From Schwartzia sp. (in: firmicutes) (GTDB lineage: Bacteria > Bacillota > Negativicutes > Selenomonadales > Selenomonadaceae): a DNA stretch of 52,267 bases. Position 1 is the first letter of the stretch. The number at the start of each line of letters is the position of its first letter. Of this stretch, positions 1 through 7,409 are shown in pieces. The notes below the pieces were generated by a model. The model saw only the letters and a list, made by a program, of their open reading frames with translations, had not been told where the DNA came from and ran no database searches. Where the stretch lies: positions 1 to 52,267 of the forward strand of contig JAFVAI010000030.1 of NCBI GenBank assembly GCA_017480545.1. The letters are read 5' to 3'. The position numbers and the translations under genes were made by a program.

Positions 1-1
1 A

Positions 2-70
2 GAAAGACTGATACGCGCCGGCTTCTATGATTTAGCCTTAGCGTATCAGTCTGTGCACGTCAACTATTGA
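2..70 (+). CDS. ltrA: Group II intron reverse transcriptase/maturase, C-terminal 22 residues (partial)
   Basis: The second frame is open from the window edge to a TGA at 68-70 and reads RLIRAGFYDLALAYQSVHVN near its end, which resembles the extreme C-terminus of LtrA-type maturases as I remember them. It lies immediately upstream of domain V, exactly where the domain IV-encoded protein stops in these introns. Only the tail is visible, so reverse transcriptase, maturase and endonuclease motifs cannot be checked. A perfect 12-bp inverted repeat (5-16 with 41-52) falls inside this coding tail. Confidence 0.65.
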   Translation, partial: ERLIRAGFYDLALAYQSVHVNY

Positions 71-71
71 A

Positions 72-141
72 ACCGCCGTGTACCGAACGGTACGCACGGT
101 GGTGTGAGAGGACGGCGGCTAATCACCGCCTCCTACTCGAT
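72..141 (+). ncRNA. Group II intron domains V and VI
   Basis: Domain V: bases 72-80 pair with 95-103 (nine pairs including one G-U at the expected triad position, triad CGC), a two-base CG bulge lies at 93-94, and TACC 81-84 pairs with GGTA 89-92 around a GAAC loop. Domain VI: GAG 106-108 pairs with CTC 136-138, AGGA 109-112 with TCCT 131-134, and GGCGG 114-118 with CCGCC 126-130, leaving A135 bulged as the branch point. The linker GTGTGAGAGG is typical. A CGC triad is usual for bacterial class C introns, but the class is not settled by this fragment. Confidence 0.85.
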
Positions 142-164
142 CGCTATCGTTTGACGCTCGTCTT

Positions 165-1106
165 TTATGGCCGTTTTCGTCCGTCTGCATACGCGTTTCG
201 CGCACATTCCATGAATGCCTCCACGACGCTCCATTGGTAGGTTCGTTCCTGATAGCCGAATCGGATTTGATACCGGGCGTCTTTGCCCAACCGGAAGATT
301 TCCAAGGTTTGAAACTGTTTTTTGTCCAGCATCGCCCACGCGAAATTTTTTGGGCAAAAGCACGCACCCACGCCATGCATACACAGCGCCAAAAGCGTCC
401 CCGCATTATGCGACGATGCCCTGACCTTCGGGCGTTCCACGCCCGCACGCTTCAACACGTTGCGCCCGATGCGTCCGTCAATGTCTTCTGTGCCGCCGAG
501 CACAAGCGGACAGTCCGCAAGCGGCGAAAAATCCCCCGCTTGCAATTTGCACCGGACGTTTTCCGCGTCATCCGCATAGATTGAGGCAAAAAATGATTTT
601 TCCGCCATCAGCATGACTTCCTCGCGGTAAAAGTCCCGAAGCCCAATGTCAGGCAAAGCGGCGGGAAAATCCGCCATCGCAAGGTCGATTTCTCCTTCCG
701 TGAGTTTTTGATGCAGCGCTTCGTTGGAAGCCTCGGTCAAATCCACACAGATATTGGGATATTGGGCTTGAAACAGCGAAAGCGTGTCCGGCAGAAGCAT
801 CCGTCCCCGCGTGGCGGCAATGCCGACACGAAGCCTTCCCATCTGATTTTGCGAAATATCGCAAAACTCATGCCGCATGGCGGTATGCGCCTTTTGGAAA
901 TCCTCCGCGTAGCGAAGCAATACCTCTCCCGCGTAAGTGAGCTCCAGCGGAACATGGCGAACGAAAAGCCGACAGCCAAGCTCCTTTTCCATGCCCGCAA
1001 TATGGGAACTGAGAGACTGCTGCGTGATATGCAGCCGCTCCGCCGCTTTTGTAAAATTGCGCTCCCGCGCAAGCGCGGAAAAATATTCCATGGAAGAAAA
1101 ATTCAC
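165..1106 (-). CDS. LysR family transcriptional regulator
   Basis: A 313-residue protein has an N-terminal winged helix-turn-helix (FTKAAERLHITQQSLSSHI around residues 17-35) and a C-terminal substrate-binding domain with the usual two-lobe length. The start is taken as the GTG at 1106 because GGAGG lies about ten bases upstream; an extended frame exists but has no better site. It is divergent from a LysE-type exporter across a 119-bp gap that carries a palindrome. LysR proteins usually control the divergent neighbour, so it probably senses the exported amino acid or analogue. The effector is unknown. Confidence 0.93.
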   Translation of the reverse strand: MNFSSMEYFSALARERNFTKAAERLHITQQSLSSHIAGMEKELGCRLFVRHVPLELTYAGEVLLRYAEDFQKAHTAMRHEFCDISQNQMGRLRVGIAATRGRMLLPDTLSLFQAQYPNICVDLTEASNEALHQKLTEGEIDLAMADFPAALPDIGLRDFYREEVMLMAEKSFFASIYADDAENVRCKLQAGDFSPLADCPLVLGGTEDIDGRIGRNVLKRAGVERPKVRASSHNAGTLLALCMHGVGACFCPKNFAWAMLDKKQFQTLEIFRLGKDARYQIRFGYQERTYQWSVVEAFMECARNAYADGRKRP

Positions 1107-1136
1107 GGACGACTCGCCTCCAATAGAACAATTTTT

Positions 1137-1193
1137 AACTGTATTATATACCGATAATAACAGTTTCACAATGTAATTTGTTCATGCTATGAT
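1137..1193 (+). promoter_or_regulatory. LysR operator palindrome and exporter promoter
   Basis: AACTGTATTAT at 1137-1147 faces ATAATAACAGTT at 1154-1165, an almost perfect inverted repeat with a single-base offset. The -35 TTCACA (1165-1170) abuts its right arm, followed by 17 bases and the -10 TATGAT (1188-1193), pointing at the exporter gene. An operator just upstream of the -35 box is the normal activating arrangement for LysR regulators. Confidence 0.65.
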
Positions 1194-1225
1194 GTGGGCA
1201 CACAAAACGAAAGGGGCGATTCCTC

Positions 1226-1816
1226 ATGCCGTCGTCAATGATTCCGTCATTCATCCTGTACTGCGCCGTCTCGGCCATCACGCCGGGGCCCGCCAACCTT
1301 TGCTCGCTGTCTGCCGCCATGAAATATGGCAAGCGGCAAGCCCTGCGCCAATGGCGCGGAATTTTCTTCGGCTTTGCCGTGGTCGCGCTGTCTGCCTCGG
1401 CCGCCGTCTGGTTTCTCGGCTCGGCAATCAACGATTCCGTCCGTACCTTGGCATGGATCGGCGCGGCCTATATCCTTTGGCTCGCCTATCACATCCTGCG
1501 AAGCGAGGAAATGGGCGAAACAAAAGCCGCGGCGCACTGCAATTTTTTCACGGGTTTTCTCGTGCAAATCACGAACGTCAAAATCATGATTTTCTGCATC
1601 ACGGCATTGGCGACCTACTCCCTGCCGTATGCGGAAAATTACACGGACATTTTGAAAATTGCGGCGCTATTGCCTTTCACCGGCCCGGTTGCCAATCTCG
1701 CTTGGCTGTTCGCGGGAGCTTCCCTGCGCCGTTTTTTCCGGGAATACCAAAAAACGGCAAACGCAGTGATGGCGATTGCGCTTGCCGCCTGCGCCGTCAG
1801 CATTGTCCGCTCGTAA
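1226..1816 (+). CDS. LysE/RhtB family amino acid exporter
   Basis: A 196-residue membrane protein has about six hydrophobic segments. The family signature AITPGPANL is at residues 17-25 (P20-G21-P22) near the first membrane segment. LysE/RhtB proteins export amino acids (lysine, arginine, homoserine, threonine and others) using the proton gradient; the substrate cannot be told from sequence. The length fits the family (about 190-210). It is divergent from and probably controlled by the adjacent LysR regulator. The stop overlaps a lysR relic. Confidence 0.9.
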   Translation: MPSSMIPSFILYCAVSAITPGPANLCSLSAAMKYGKRQALRQWRGIFFGFAVVALSASAAVWFLGSAINDSVRTLAWIGAAYILWLAYHILRSEEMGETKAAAHCNFFTGFLVQITNVKIMIFCITALATYSLPYAENYTDILKIAALLPFTGPVANLAWLFAGASLRRFFREYQKTANAVMAIALAACAVSIVRS

Positions 1817-1934
1817 GCCTCCGTCCCTCGTCACCGTGCCCGTGGATTGGCAATATGAAATTCCTTACGGCGTCATTTACGCGCGCGATGCCGGCACGGA
1901 AATGAGGGCGTTTATCAAGGAATTGGAGCATTGA
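1815..1934 (+). pseudogene. LysR regulator C-terminal remnant
   Basis: An open frame without a start reads through VPVDWQYEIPYGVIYARDAG and ends in a TGA at 1932-1934. The VPVDW..IPYG.IYA pattern near the end is typical of the C-terminal tail of LysR-type effector domains. No N-terminal part exists upstream, where the exporter gene occupies the DNA, so about 40 codons of a formerly complete gene remain. It does not match the end of the intact lysR at 165-1106, so it is a relic of a different regulator. Confidence 0.6.
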
Positions 1935-1967
1935 CGGTGAACCTATCGTAAATTTTTTCAAAAAGGC

Positions 1968-1998
1968 TTGACCGGTATCCGCTGCCGGGTGATACAAT
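1968..1998 (+). promoter_or_regulatory. Promoter for flavoprotein gene
   Basis: The -35 TTGACC (1968-1973) and -10 TACAAT (1993-1998) have a long 19-base spacer. The sequence TTGACCGGTAT with the same 19-base spacing recurs at 8227-8257 before another gene. Confidence 0.55.
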
Positions 1999-2043
1999 AG
2001 TATTGGTTATAATGTTCATTTGATATTGCATGGGGGGATTTTA

Positions 2044-2661
2044 ATGAAGGTTTTGATGGTGAACGGCTCGCCGCACGCGAAGGGCAATACGGCGCTTGCG
2101 CTGGAGGAGATGCGGAAGGTGTTTGAAAAGGAGGGCGTGGAAACGACGCTGCTCCAGATCGGCAACAAGGCGATTCGCGGCTGCGTTGCCTGCGCGTCCT
2201 GCAAGACGAAAGGGAAATGCGTCTTCGACGACGATGTGAACGCGGCGGCGCCGCTTTTCGAGGCGGCGGACGGGCTGGTGGTCGGCACGCCGGTCTATTA
2301 CGCCTCGGCGAACGCCACGGCCATCGCGTTCCTCGACCGCCTGTTTTTCAGCACGGGCTTCGACAAGACGATGAAGGTGGGCGCGTCGGTGGTGGTGTCC
2401 CGCCGCGGCGGCTGCTCGGCGACCTTCGACGAGGTGAACAAGTATTTCACCATCGCGGGTATGCCCGTCGCGGCGAGCCAATACTGGAACAGCATCCACG
2501 GCCTCGTGCCGGGCGAAGCGGCGCAGGACGCGGAGGGTCTGCAAATCATGCGGACGCTGGCGCGGAACATGACGTTCCTGATGAAGAGCATCGCCCTCGG
2601 CAAGGAGAAATACGGCCTGCCGGAAAAAGAGGAGTGGATCGGGACGCATTTTATCCGGTGA
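2044..2661 (+). CDS. NADPH-dependent FMN reductase / iron-sulfur flavoprotein-like protein
   Basis: A 205-residue flavodoxin-fold protein. The phosphate-binding segment NGSPHAKGNT is at residues 7-16, and a Cys-rich stretch C47, C50, C53, C59 (GCVACASCKTKGKC) follows, as in iron-sulfur flavoproteins and Cys-containing FMN reductases. TPVYYASANA and the segment after it fit the FMN-contacting loop of the family. It is probably a cytoplasmic redox protein using FMN; the electron partners are unknown. The start ATG at 2044 has GGGGG upstream. It is monocistronic and ends at a bidirectional terminator. Confidence 0.88.
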   Translation: MKVLMVNGSPHAKGNTALALEEMRKVFEKEGVETTLLQIGNKAIRGCVACASCKTKGKCVFDDDVNAAAPLFEAADGLVVGTPVYYASANATAIAFLDRLFFSTGFDKTMKVGASVVVSRRGGCSATFDEVNKYFTIAGMPVAASQYWNSIHGLVPGEAAQDAEGLQIMRTLARNMTFLMKSIALGKEKYGLPEKEEWIGTHFIR

Positions 2662-2675
2662 TACAATAAAAAAGG

Positions 2676-2720
2676 GGCTGTCGCAGAAAAGAAAATTCTT
2701 TTTGCGACAGCCTTTTTTAC
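2676..2720. terminator. Bidirectional rho-independent terminator
   Basis: GGCTGTCGCA (2676-2685) pairs with TGCGACAGCC (2703-2712), with A-rich DNA before and a T6 run after. It serves the rightward flavoprotein gene and the leftward uspA operon. Confidence 0.88.
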
Positions 2721-3145
2721 CGCACGATCAGTACGGGAACGGTTGCGTAATGCAGGACGTAATGGCTTACGCCGCCGAGGACGACCGTTTCCATGGGGCT
2801 GAGTCCCCGGCTGCCCATGACGATGACGTCGGCGGCTTCGCGCTTCGCCACTTCAAGGATCGTGTCCGGCGGCGCGCCGACTTCGACAAAACTGGACATT
2901 TGGATGTCCGGCGGTACGCGGCGCGCGTGCTCCGCGAGAAGGGCATAGCCTTTTTCTTTCATCTCCGGCGGCACGCCGCCACCGGTCCATGCCCGTTCCA
3001 AGAGCGACAGCTTGCGGTTCAGGTCGGCGACGTGCAGCAGGCACAGCGACGCGCCGCTGAGTTTTGCGAGATAGACGGCATGGTCCAGTGCGCGGCCGCC
3101 CTCCGGCGAGCCGTCCACCGGCACGAGAATTTTCTTGTATTCCAT
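2717..3145 (-). CDS. Universal stress protein UspA family
   Basis: A 142-residue single Usp domain. The N-terminus KKILVPVDGSPEGGRAL is typical, and the C-terminal nucleotide-binding motif G-x2-G-x9-G is present (GSRGLSPMETVVLGG), so it should be an ATP-binding Usp. It has a strong AAGGAGG site and lies 18 bp after the ABC permease, as the last gene of the marR-hlyD-permease operon. Its precise role is not predictable. Confidence 0.92.
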   Translation of the reverse strand: MEYKKILVPVDGSPEGGRALDHAVYLAKLSGASLCLLHVADLNRKLSLLERAWTGGGVPPEMKEKGYALLAEHARRVPPDIQMSSFVEVGAPPDTILEVAKREAADVIVMGSRGLSPMETVVLGGVSHYVLHYATVPVLIVR

Positions 3146-3163
3146 GAATTTCTCCTCCTTTCG

Positions 3164-4297
3164 TCACGCTTCCGCGAGGGAGGCGTGATGTTCATTTTCC
3201 GTCAGTTTTTTTCTGTCGGTGTAAAACCGATGGCAGAAGAACAGCGCGACGGCGGCGATATAGACGAGGAACAGCCCGAAGAGCCGCGCGCAGTCCCAAA
3301 AGCCCGCGCCGCGCGTCACGAAGTCGCGCACGAGGTGAAATTCCCACGTCAGCGGGAAGAAGTGGGACAGCACCAACACCCATTTCGACAGGATCGGCAC
3401 CGGCCCCGTGGCGCCGCCGAGGATGAAGCCGCCCGGCAGGAACAGGATCATGCCGCTGGCGGCGACGCCGGGATTCAGCGCGTACCAACCGAAGAGCAGC
3501 GACATCATGCCCAACGCCCAGATGTAGAAAAACTGGGACAGGAAAAACCAAATCATGTGCCCGCCGATGACCATGTCGCCCCAAACCCGGAGGATTGCCA
3601 TGCCGACGAAGAACGCGACCAAGAGGCAAACGCCGTAGGGAACGAGTCGGAGCATCAGGTCGAAGGGAGAGCCGTTTTTCAAGAGCGGCTCCCATTTGTG
3701 CTCAAGCCGAAGGCGCGGCACCATGCCGATGGTGGCAAAGACGAAGAACATGGACGAGAAAAAGAACAGGAAACCCTGGGTCTCGCCGTTCGCCGTGGAA
3801 GCGGCGGGATTGAACATTCGGCGGCTGTAAAGCTGGATGCCGCCTTCCGCGCCGCCGGAGGCCATGGCGTTTTCCGTGGCAACGATTTCCGGCAGCGCCT
3901 CCATGATGTCGGCGTGCTGCGCCGTGTTTGTGTAGTCGTAGTAGACGCCGATGCTGCCCGCCGCGCCGTCGGTGTACCGCGCCTTTTCCAGCCCTTTCGG
4001 GAAGCAAATGACCGCGATGGCTTGGTCTTCATAGCAGAGGGTTTTCGGATCGGCGGGGGTGTTGAGAATCGCCGTGACGCGCATGAAGGGAGACGCGTCG
4101 ATTTTTTGCGCCAGCTCGTGGCTGTATTTCGAGTTGTCGAGGTCGATGATGGCCACGCGGGCATCGCGGATGCTGTTGTTGTAAAGTGCCAGCGTAAAGA
4201 ACACCGCGACGATGACGGCGACCACCAGCGAAACTTTCTGGTAGGGCATCCCCTTTCCAGACAGCAGGAACTCGATTTCGTCCTTAACGGAATCCAT
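3164..4297 (-). CDS. ABC-2 type transporter permease (YhgE/Pip or YbhR-like)
   Basis: A 377-residue protein from the ATG at 4297, preceded by GGAG at nine bases; a TTG at 4312 is the alternative. One membrane helix lies near residues 22-40, then an extracytoplasmic domain of about 150 residues, then five to six helices in the C-terminal half: the ABC-2 permease architecture. It overlaps hlyD by 14 bp. No ATP-binding subunit is encoded next to it, which is unusual; an ATPase would have to come from elsewhere or the system may be incomplete. Drug or envelope-compound efflux is the likely role. Confidence 0.85.
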   Translation of the reverse strand: MDSVKDEIEFLLSGKGMPYQKVSLVVAVIVAVFFTLALYNNSIRDARVAIIDLDNSKYSHELAQKIDASPFMRVTAILNTPADPKTLCYEDQAIAVICFPKGLEKARYTDGAAGSIGVYYDYTNTAQHADIMEALPEIVATENAMASGGAEGGIQLYSRRMFNPAASTANGETQGFLFFFSSMFFVFATIGMVPRLRLEHKWEPLLKNGSPFDLMLRLVPYGVCLLVAFFVGMAILRVWGDMVIGGHMIWFFLSQFFYIWALGMMSLLFGWYALNPGVAASGMILFLPGGFILGGATGPVPILSKWVLVLSHFFPLTWEFHLVRDFVTRGAGFWDCARLFGLFLVYIAAVALFFCHRFYTDRKKLTENEHHASLAEA

Positions 4298-5390
4298 TGG
4301 CGTCCACTCCAATCGTCATGCCCGGCAAAACGCCCTCCGTCGGCTCGGTGTAGATGCGCACCTGGAACGCGGTGAGGTCGGCCTGCCCCTTTTCCCGCGA
4401 CATTTTGAGGTCGGCGAAGCCCGGCGCCTGGGCGATCAGCCGGATCGTGCCGTCCACTTTCCTGTCCCCCGCGACGGTTGTTCCTGTCAGCGTGTCTCCT
4501 TCTCGCAGGTTCACGATCTGCTTTTCGCTCAAGTAGAGATCGTAATAGTACCGGGTGCTTTCCAAGAGAATGACCGGCACATTCGGCGCGATCATCTCGC
4601 CCTGCTTCGCAATGATTTTCAGGATGCGCCCGTCCTCCGGCGCGCGGAGCGTCAACCGGTTCTTGGAAACCTCCAATTCCTGCAACTGGACTTCCAGCGC
4701 CTTTTTCTGCTGATGAAGAGCCTCCACATCGTTCTCCCGGTTTTGCGTTTCGCGCCGCGCCTGCTCGATGGTGGGCAGCGCCATCGCGTCGGTGTTTCCC
4801 GTGTCCGCCGCGCCGGAGAGCAAGCGCGCCAAGCCTTCCTCGGCGGCGGCGAGATTCGCCCGGGCCGTGTCGTAGGCCGCCTGCGCCGCGTCCATCTCCG
4901 ACTGGGAAATGACGCTTTCGCCCCGGAGCTGCACGGCGCGATCGTATTCCAACGACTGCCGCGTGAACGTCGCCTGCGCCGCCGTCACCGAGGCGCGCTG
5001 GGCGTCCACCGAGCGGCGGCTCTGCACTTCGTCGTTGTCGATGCGGGAGAAGCCGAGCCGCACACTTTCCTCTTGGGAGCGGATGGTCGCGTCGAGCTGG
5101 GCAATCTGCGCTTTCAGTTTTTGCGTGGAAAGGTCGATATCGGTGCTGTCGATGACCATCAGCACGTCGCCTTTCTTCACCATCTGGCCTTCCTGCACGG
5201 CCTCGTTCACCATGCGGCCGCCCACGGAGTCGAAGGCCACCTTCACCTGCTCCGCCGTCAAAATGCCTTCCTTCTTTTCCAGCGCCACCGCCACCGCGTC
5301 GCTGCCGCTGTAAAAAAGCGTCAGCCCCGCGATCAGAAGGAGCGCCAGCAAACCGATCCCGATTTTTGTCGTCTTGTTTGACAAGTCCAT
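4284..5390 (-). CDS. HlyD/EmrA-type membrane fusion protein
   Basis: A 368-residue protein with an N-terminal membrane anchor (GIGLLALLLIAGLTLFYSG, about residues 12-30), a split lipoyl domain and a long Ala/Gln/Glu-rich coiled-coil hairpin (about residues 80-245), then a beta-barrel region. It links an inner-membrane transporter to the outside, as periplasmic adaptor in diderms. It is the first structural gene after marR, and overlaps the permease. Confidence 0.92.
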   Translation of the reverse strand: MDLSNKTTKIGIGLLALLLIAGLTLFYSGSDAVAVALEKKEGILTAEQVKVAFDSVGGRMVNEAVQEGQMVKKGDVLMVIDSTDIDLSTQKLKAQIAQLDATIRSQEESVRLGFSRIDNDEVQSRRSVDAQRASVTAAQATFTRQSLEYDRAVQLRGESVISQSEMDAAQAAYDTARANLAAAEEGLARLLSGAADTGNTDAMALPTIEQARRETQNRENDVEALHQQKKALEVQLQELEVSKNRLTLRAPEDGRILKIIAKQGEMIAPNVPVILLESTRYYYDLYLSEKQIVNLREGDTLTGTTVAGDRKVDGTIRLIAQAPGFADLKMSREKGQADLTAFQVRIYTEPTEGVLPGMTIGVDANGFR

Positions 5391-5414
5391 TTTGGTTCCT
5401 CCGTTGTCATGTGA

Positions 5415-5432
5415 TTAGCCATCTAACTATAT
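5415..5432 (-). promoter_or_regulatory. Predicted MarR operator, copy 2 (upstream of hlyD)
   Basis: On the minus strand the site reads ATATAGTTAGATGGCTAA, matching the site upstream of marR in all but two central positions. It lies 25 bp upstream of the hlyD start. Confidence 0.6.
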
Positions 5433-5466
5433 GGGCGCACATTGCCATTTGCCAGGAAAAGAAATA

Positions 5467-5949
5467 TTACGATGCCAACTTTTCCAAAAGCCCGGTCAGC
5501 GCCTTTTGTTCCTCCGTCGTCAGCCGTCCCATCAGTTTCGTGATGCGGAGGTAATGCTCCGGCAGCACCTTGTCGAGAAAAGCGCGCCCTTTTTTCGTCA
5601 ATCGTGCGCACTTGGCTCGCCGATCCTCGTCGTCGGAAACGAGGGTCACCAGCCCTTCCGTCTCCAAATTTCGGAGCATCACGCTGACGGAAGCGCGGGT
5701 GATGCCCGCCCGCTCCGCCAAAAGCGAAGGCGCGCATCCGTCCGGCGACTGGTGAAGCTGGATCAGCACGTAGAGCTTCCCCTCGGAAATCCGGTAGTCC
5801 CGTTGCAAGACGTCCATGATCCTGCTTTGGATCGTGCCCGCCGTCTGCAAGATTGTCAGCATCGTCAGCACCTCGCCCGGATGGATTTCCGGCACGGTCT
5901 TGGCATGGCGTTCCAACTCCGCCCGGGACGGCATCATCGACTGCTTCAT
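5467..5949 (-). CDS. MarR family transcriptional regulator
   Basis: A 160-residue protein with the MarR winged helix: recognition region LLAERAGITRASVSVMLRNL followed by the wing containing DDEDRRAK (D..DRR is the family signature). It probably represses itself and the downstream hlyD-permease-uspA genes, because matching palindromes precede both marR and hlyD. Ligand unknown, likely a small aromatic or toxic compound. Confidence 0.93.
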   Translation of the reverse strand: MKQSMMPSRAELERHAKTVPEIHPGEVLTMLTILQTAGTIQSRIMDVLQRDYRISEGKLYVLIQLHQSPDGCAPSLLAERAGITRASVSVMLRNLETEGLVTLVSDDEDRRAKCARLTKKGRAFLDKVLPEHYLRITKLMGRLTTEEQKALTGLLEKLAS

Positions 5950-5968
5950 GGAATCCCCCTTTACATTT

Positions 5969-5987
5969 ATATAGTTAGCTGACTAAC
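5969..5987 (+). promoter_or_regulatory. Predicted MarR operator, copy 1 (upstream of marR)
   Basis: ATATAGTTAGCTGACTAAC contains the palindrome GTTAG-N4-CTAAC and lies 20 bp upstream of the marR start. The second copy is at 5415-5432 in opposite orientation. Confidence 0.65.
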
Positions 5988-6400
5988 AGTATAACTGCCA
6001 AAAAAATTTTTGTCAAACCGTTTTATTCCGGCGGCGCCCCCGCCGCCTTTCCAAAACTTTCGTGTTTATTATCGCCGTGCTTGACACAAAAGGACGGAAA
6101 AAGAGCCGCTGTGGTGTGCGGACGAATGAATCAACACGCCCCAAAGGAATGGTATTCTGCCACATTCCTGAACCAATTTTTTGGGAGGGGGTGCATCGGT
6201 ATTTCGCTATCGTTTGATATTGCAAAGCTTTCGTCCCCTTTTGCAAAAAAATGATTCGCACTGTTTTGATAGTTTTCCTTTGCGCCCGGACGAAAAATTT
6301 TGGCGCGATTTGATAGAGATAAGGAATGGATTGACGTGGAAATATTTGTTTTTTCGTGATATGGTTTATATAAAGTTGTGCGCACATAAGGAGACGAACG
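5988..6400. other. Intergenic region between marR and araC
   Basis: About 410 bp without a convincing gene. It holds a GC hairpin (GGCGGC 6030-6035 with GCCGCC 6042-6047) and AT-rich DNA before the araC-type gene, including TATATAA at 6366-6372 that could be part of its promoter. No RNA gene is recognised. Confidence 0.5.
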
Positions 6401-7405
6401 ATGAAATCGGCAAAACGCTTTGTGTTGGAGGGGAACTACAAGCAGTTTCTCTCTTCCTACGGCATCAACATAGAGGCCGCTTTGCGAAAGGCGGGGCTGC
6501 CTGCCGATGCGCTGAACTACCGAAGCCCAACGATGACAGCCGAAGACTATTTTTCTTTCATGGAGGCGGCAAGCCGTCAGATGAACGATCCGGGCCTGCC
6601 GATACGCATGGGGACGGACGAGGCGCTCAGGACGTTTTCGCCGCCGATTTTTGCCGCGTATTGCAGCCGGAACGGGAAAAGCTGCATTGAACGACTGGCG
6701 CAATACAAGAGGCTTATTGGGCCATTGGTTTTTTTGGCGTCGGAACAAGGGGAAAGGTATTCCTTAGAGGTGACGGCAGAAGGCGGTAGGCAAAAAATCC
6801 CGTCGTTTCTCGTTGAAGTGGAATTTGTGTTCCTCGTGCATCTCCTTCGCAGCGCGAGCAAAGTACCGATGGTTCCGCGTGAGGTCTGCTTTCAAGACGC
6901 GTTTCCCGAGGAAGCGATGGCTGATTTTTTCGGTTGCGCGCCAACGCGGGGTGAAAAGAATGTGCTTGTCTTTTCCATGGACGACTTGGCATTGCCTTTT
7001 ATTTCATGGAATGAAACCATGTGGGACTATTTTGAGCCGGAGCTTCGACGCAGGCTCTCGGAGATGGAGATTGATGATTCGATGGGCGCGAGGTTGCGGG
7101 GCACACTCATCGAGCTTTTGCCCAGCGGAGAGAGTGGCATTCGGCGCGCGGCGGAGAAACTCGGCATCAGCAAGCGCACCTTGCAGCGAAAATTGTGTGA
7201 GGAAGGAACCACGTTCCAAATGCAACTGAATCATACCCGGGAACTTTTGGCGAAACATTATTTGCGGGACGGCGGCATGACCGCCGATGAGATTGCCTAT
7301 CTCTTGGGCTATCGGGAAACCAACTCGTTTTTGCGGGCTTTTGCTCTTTGGACAGGCATGAGTGTCAGCGAGTACCGCAAGCGGGAACATATTAAAGGAG
7401 AGTAA
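6401..7405 (+). CDS. AraC family transcriptional regulator
   Basis: A 334-residue protein with an N-terminal arabinose-binding-like effector domain (about residues 15-190) and a C-terminal double helix-turn-helix (residues 240-330, with AAEKLGISKRTLQRKL and the second motif ADEIAYLLGYRETNSFLRAF). This is the OruR/ArgR-like subgroup. AGGAG lies upstream of the ATG. The ferredoxin gene follows 4 bp later, so the two are likely co-transcribed; the regulator may control it. Confidence 0.92.
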   Translation: MKSAKRFVLEGNYKQFLSSYGINIEAALRKAGLPADALNYRSPTMTAEDYFSFMEAASRQMNDPGLPIRMGTDEALRTFSPPIFAAYCSRNGKSCIERLAQYKRLIGPLVFLASEQGERYSLEVTAEGGRQKIPSFLVEVEFVFLVHLLRSASKVPMVPREVCFQDAFPEEAMADFFGCAPTRGEKNVLVFSMDDLALPFISWNETMWDYFEPELRRRLSEMEIDDSMGARLRGTLIELLPSGESGIRRAAEKLGISKRTLQRKLCEEGTTFQMQLNHTRELLAKHYLRDGGMTADEIAYLLGYRETNSFLRAFALWTGMSVSEYRKREHIKGE

Positions 7406-7409
7406 CAGC

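Larger units (their letters stand above)
1..141 (+). mobile_element. Group II intron, 3' end (truncated by window edge)
   Basis: The stretch carries the end of an intron-encoded protein reading frame (stop at 68-70) followed directly by a domain V and domain VI fold, the invariant order at the 3' end of bacterial group II introns. The predicted intron boundary is after the GAT at 139-141, six bases beyond the bulged A135. The rest of the ribozyme and the maturase lie to the left of the window. It ends only 23 bases from the stop of the leftward lysR gene, so it sits between converging genes rather than inside a recognisable one. Confidence 0.85.

Noticed and set aside
5-52. A perfect 12-bp inverted repeat (5-16 with 41-52) as a terminator
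   Set aside because: It lies inside the coding end of the intron maturase with a 24-base loop and no T run. It could be part of domain IV but cannot be called a terminator.
2702-4375. A 557-codon open frame on the plus strand across the uspA and permease genes
   Set aside because: It is antisense to genes with clear family matches; it is His/Arg-rich and lacks a convincing start site, the usual look of a shadow frame in GC-rich DNA.
6013-6387. A 124-codon minus-strand frame in the marR-araC gap
   Set aside because: Composition is that of AT-rich non-coding DNA, no ribosome binding site, no family pattern.
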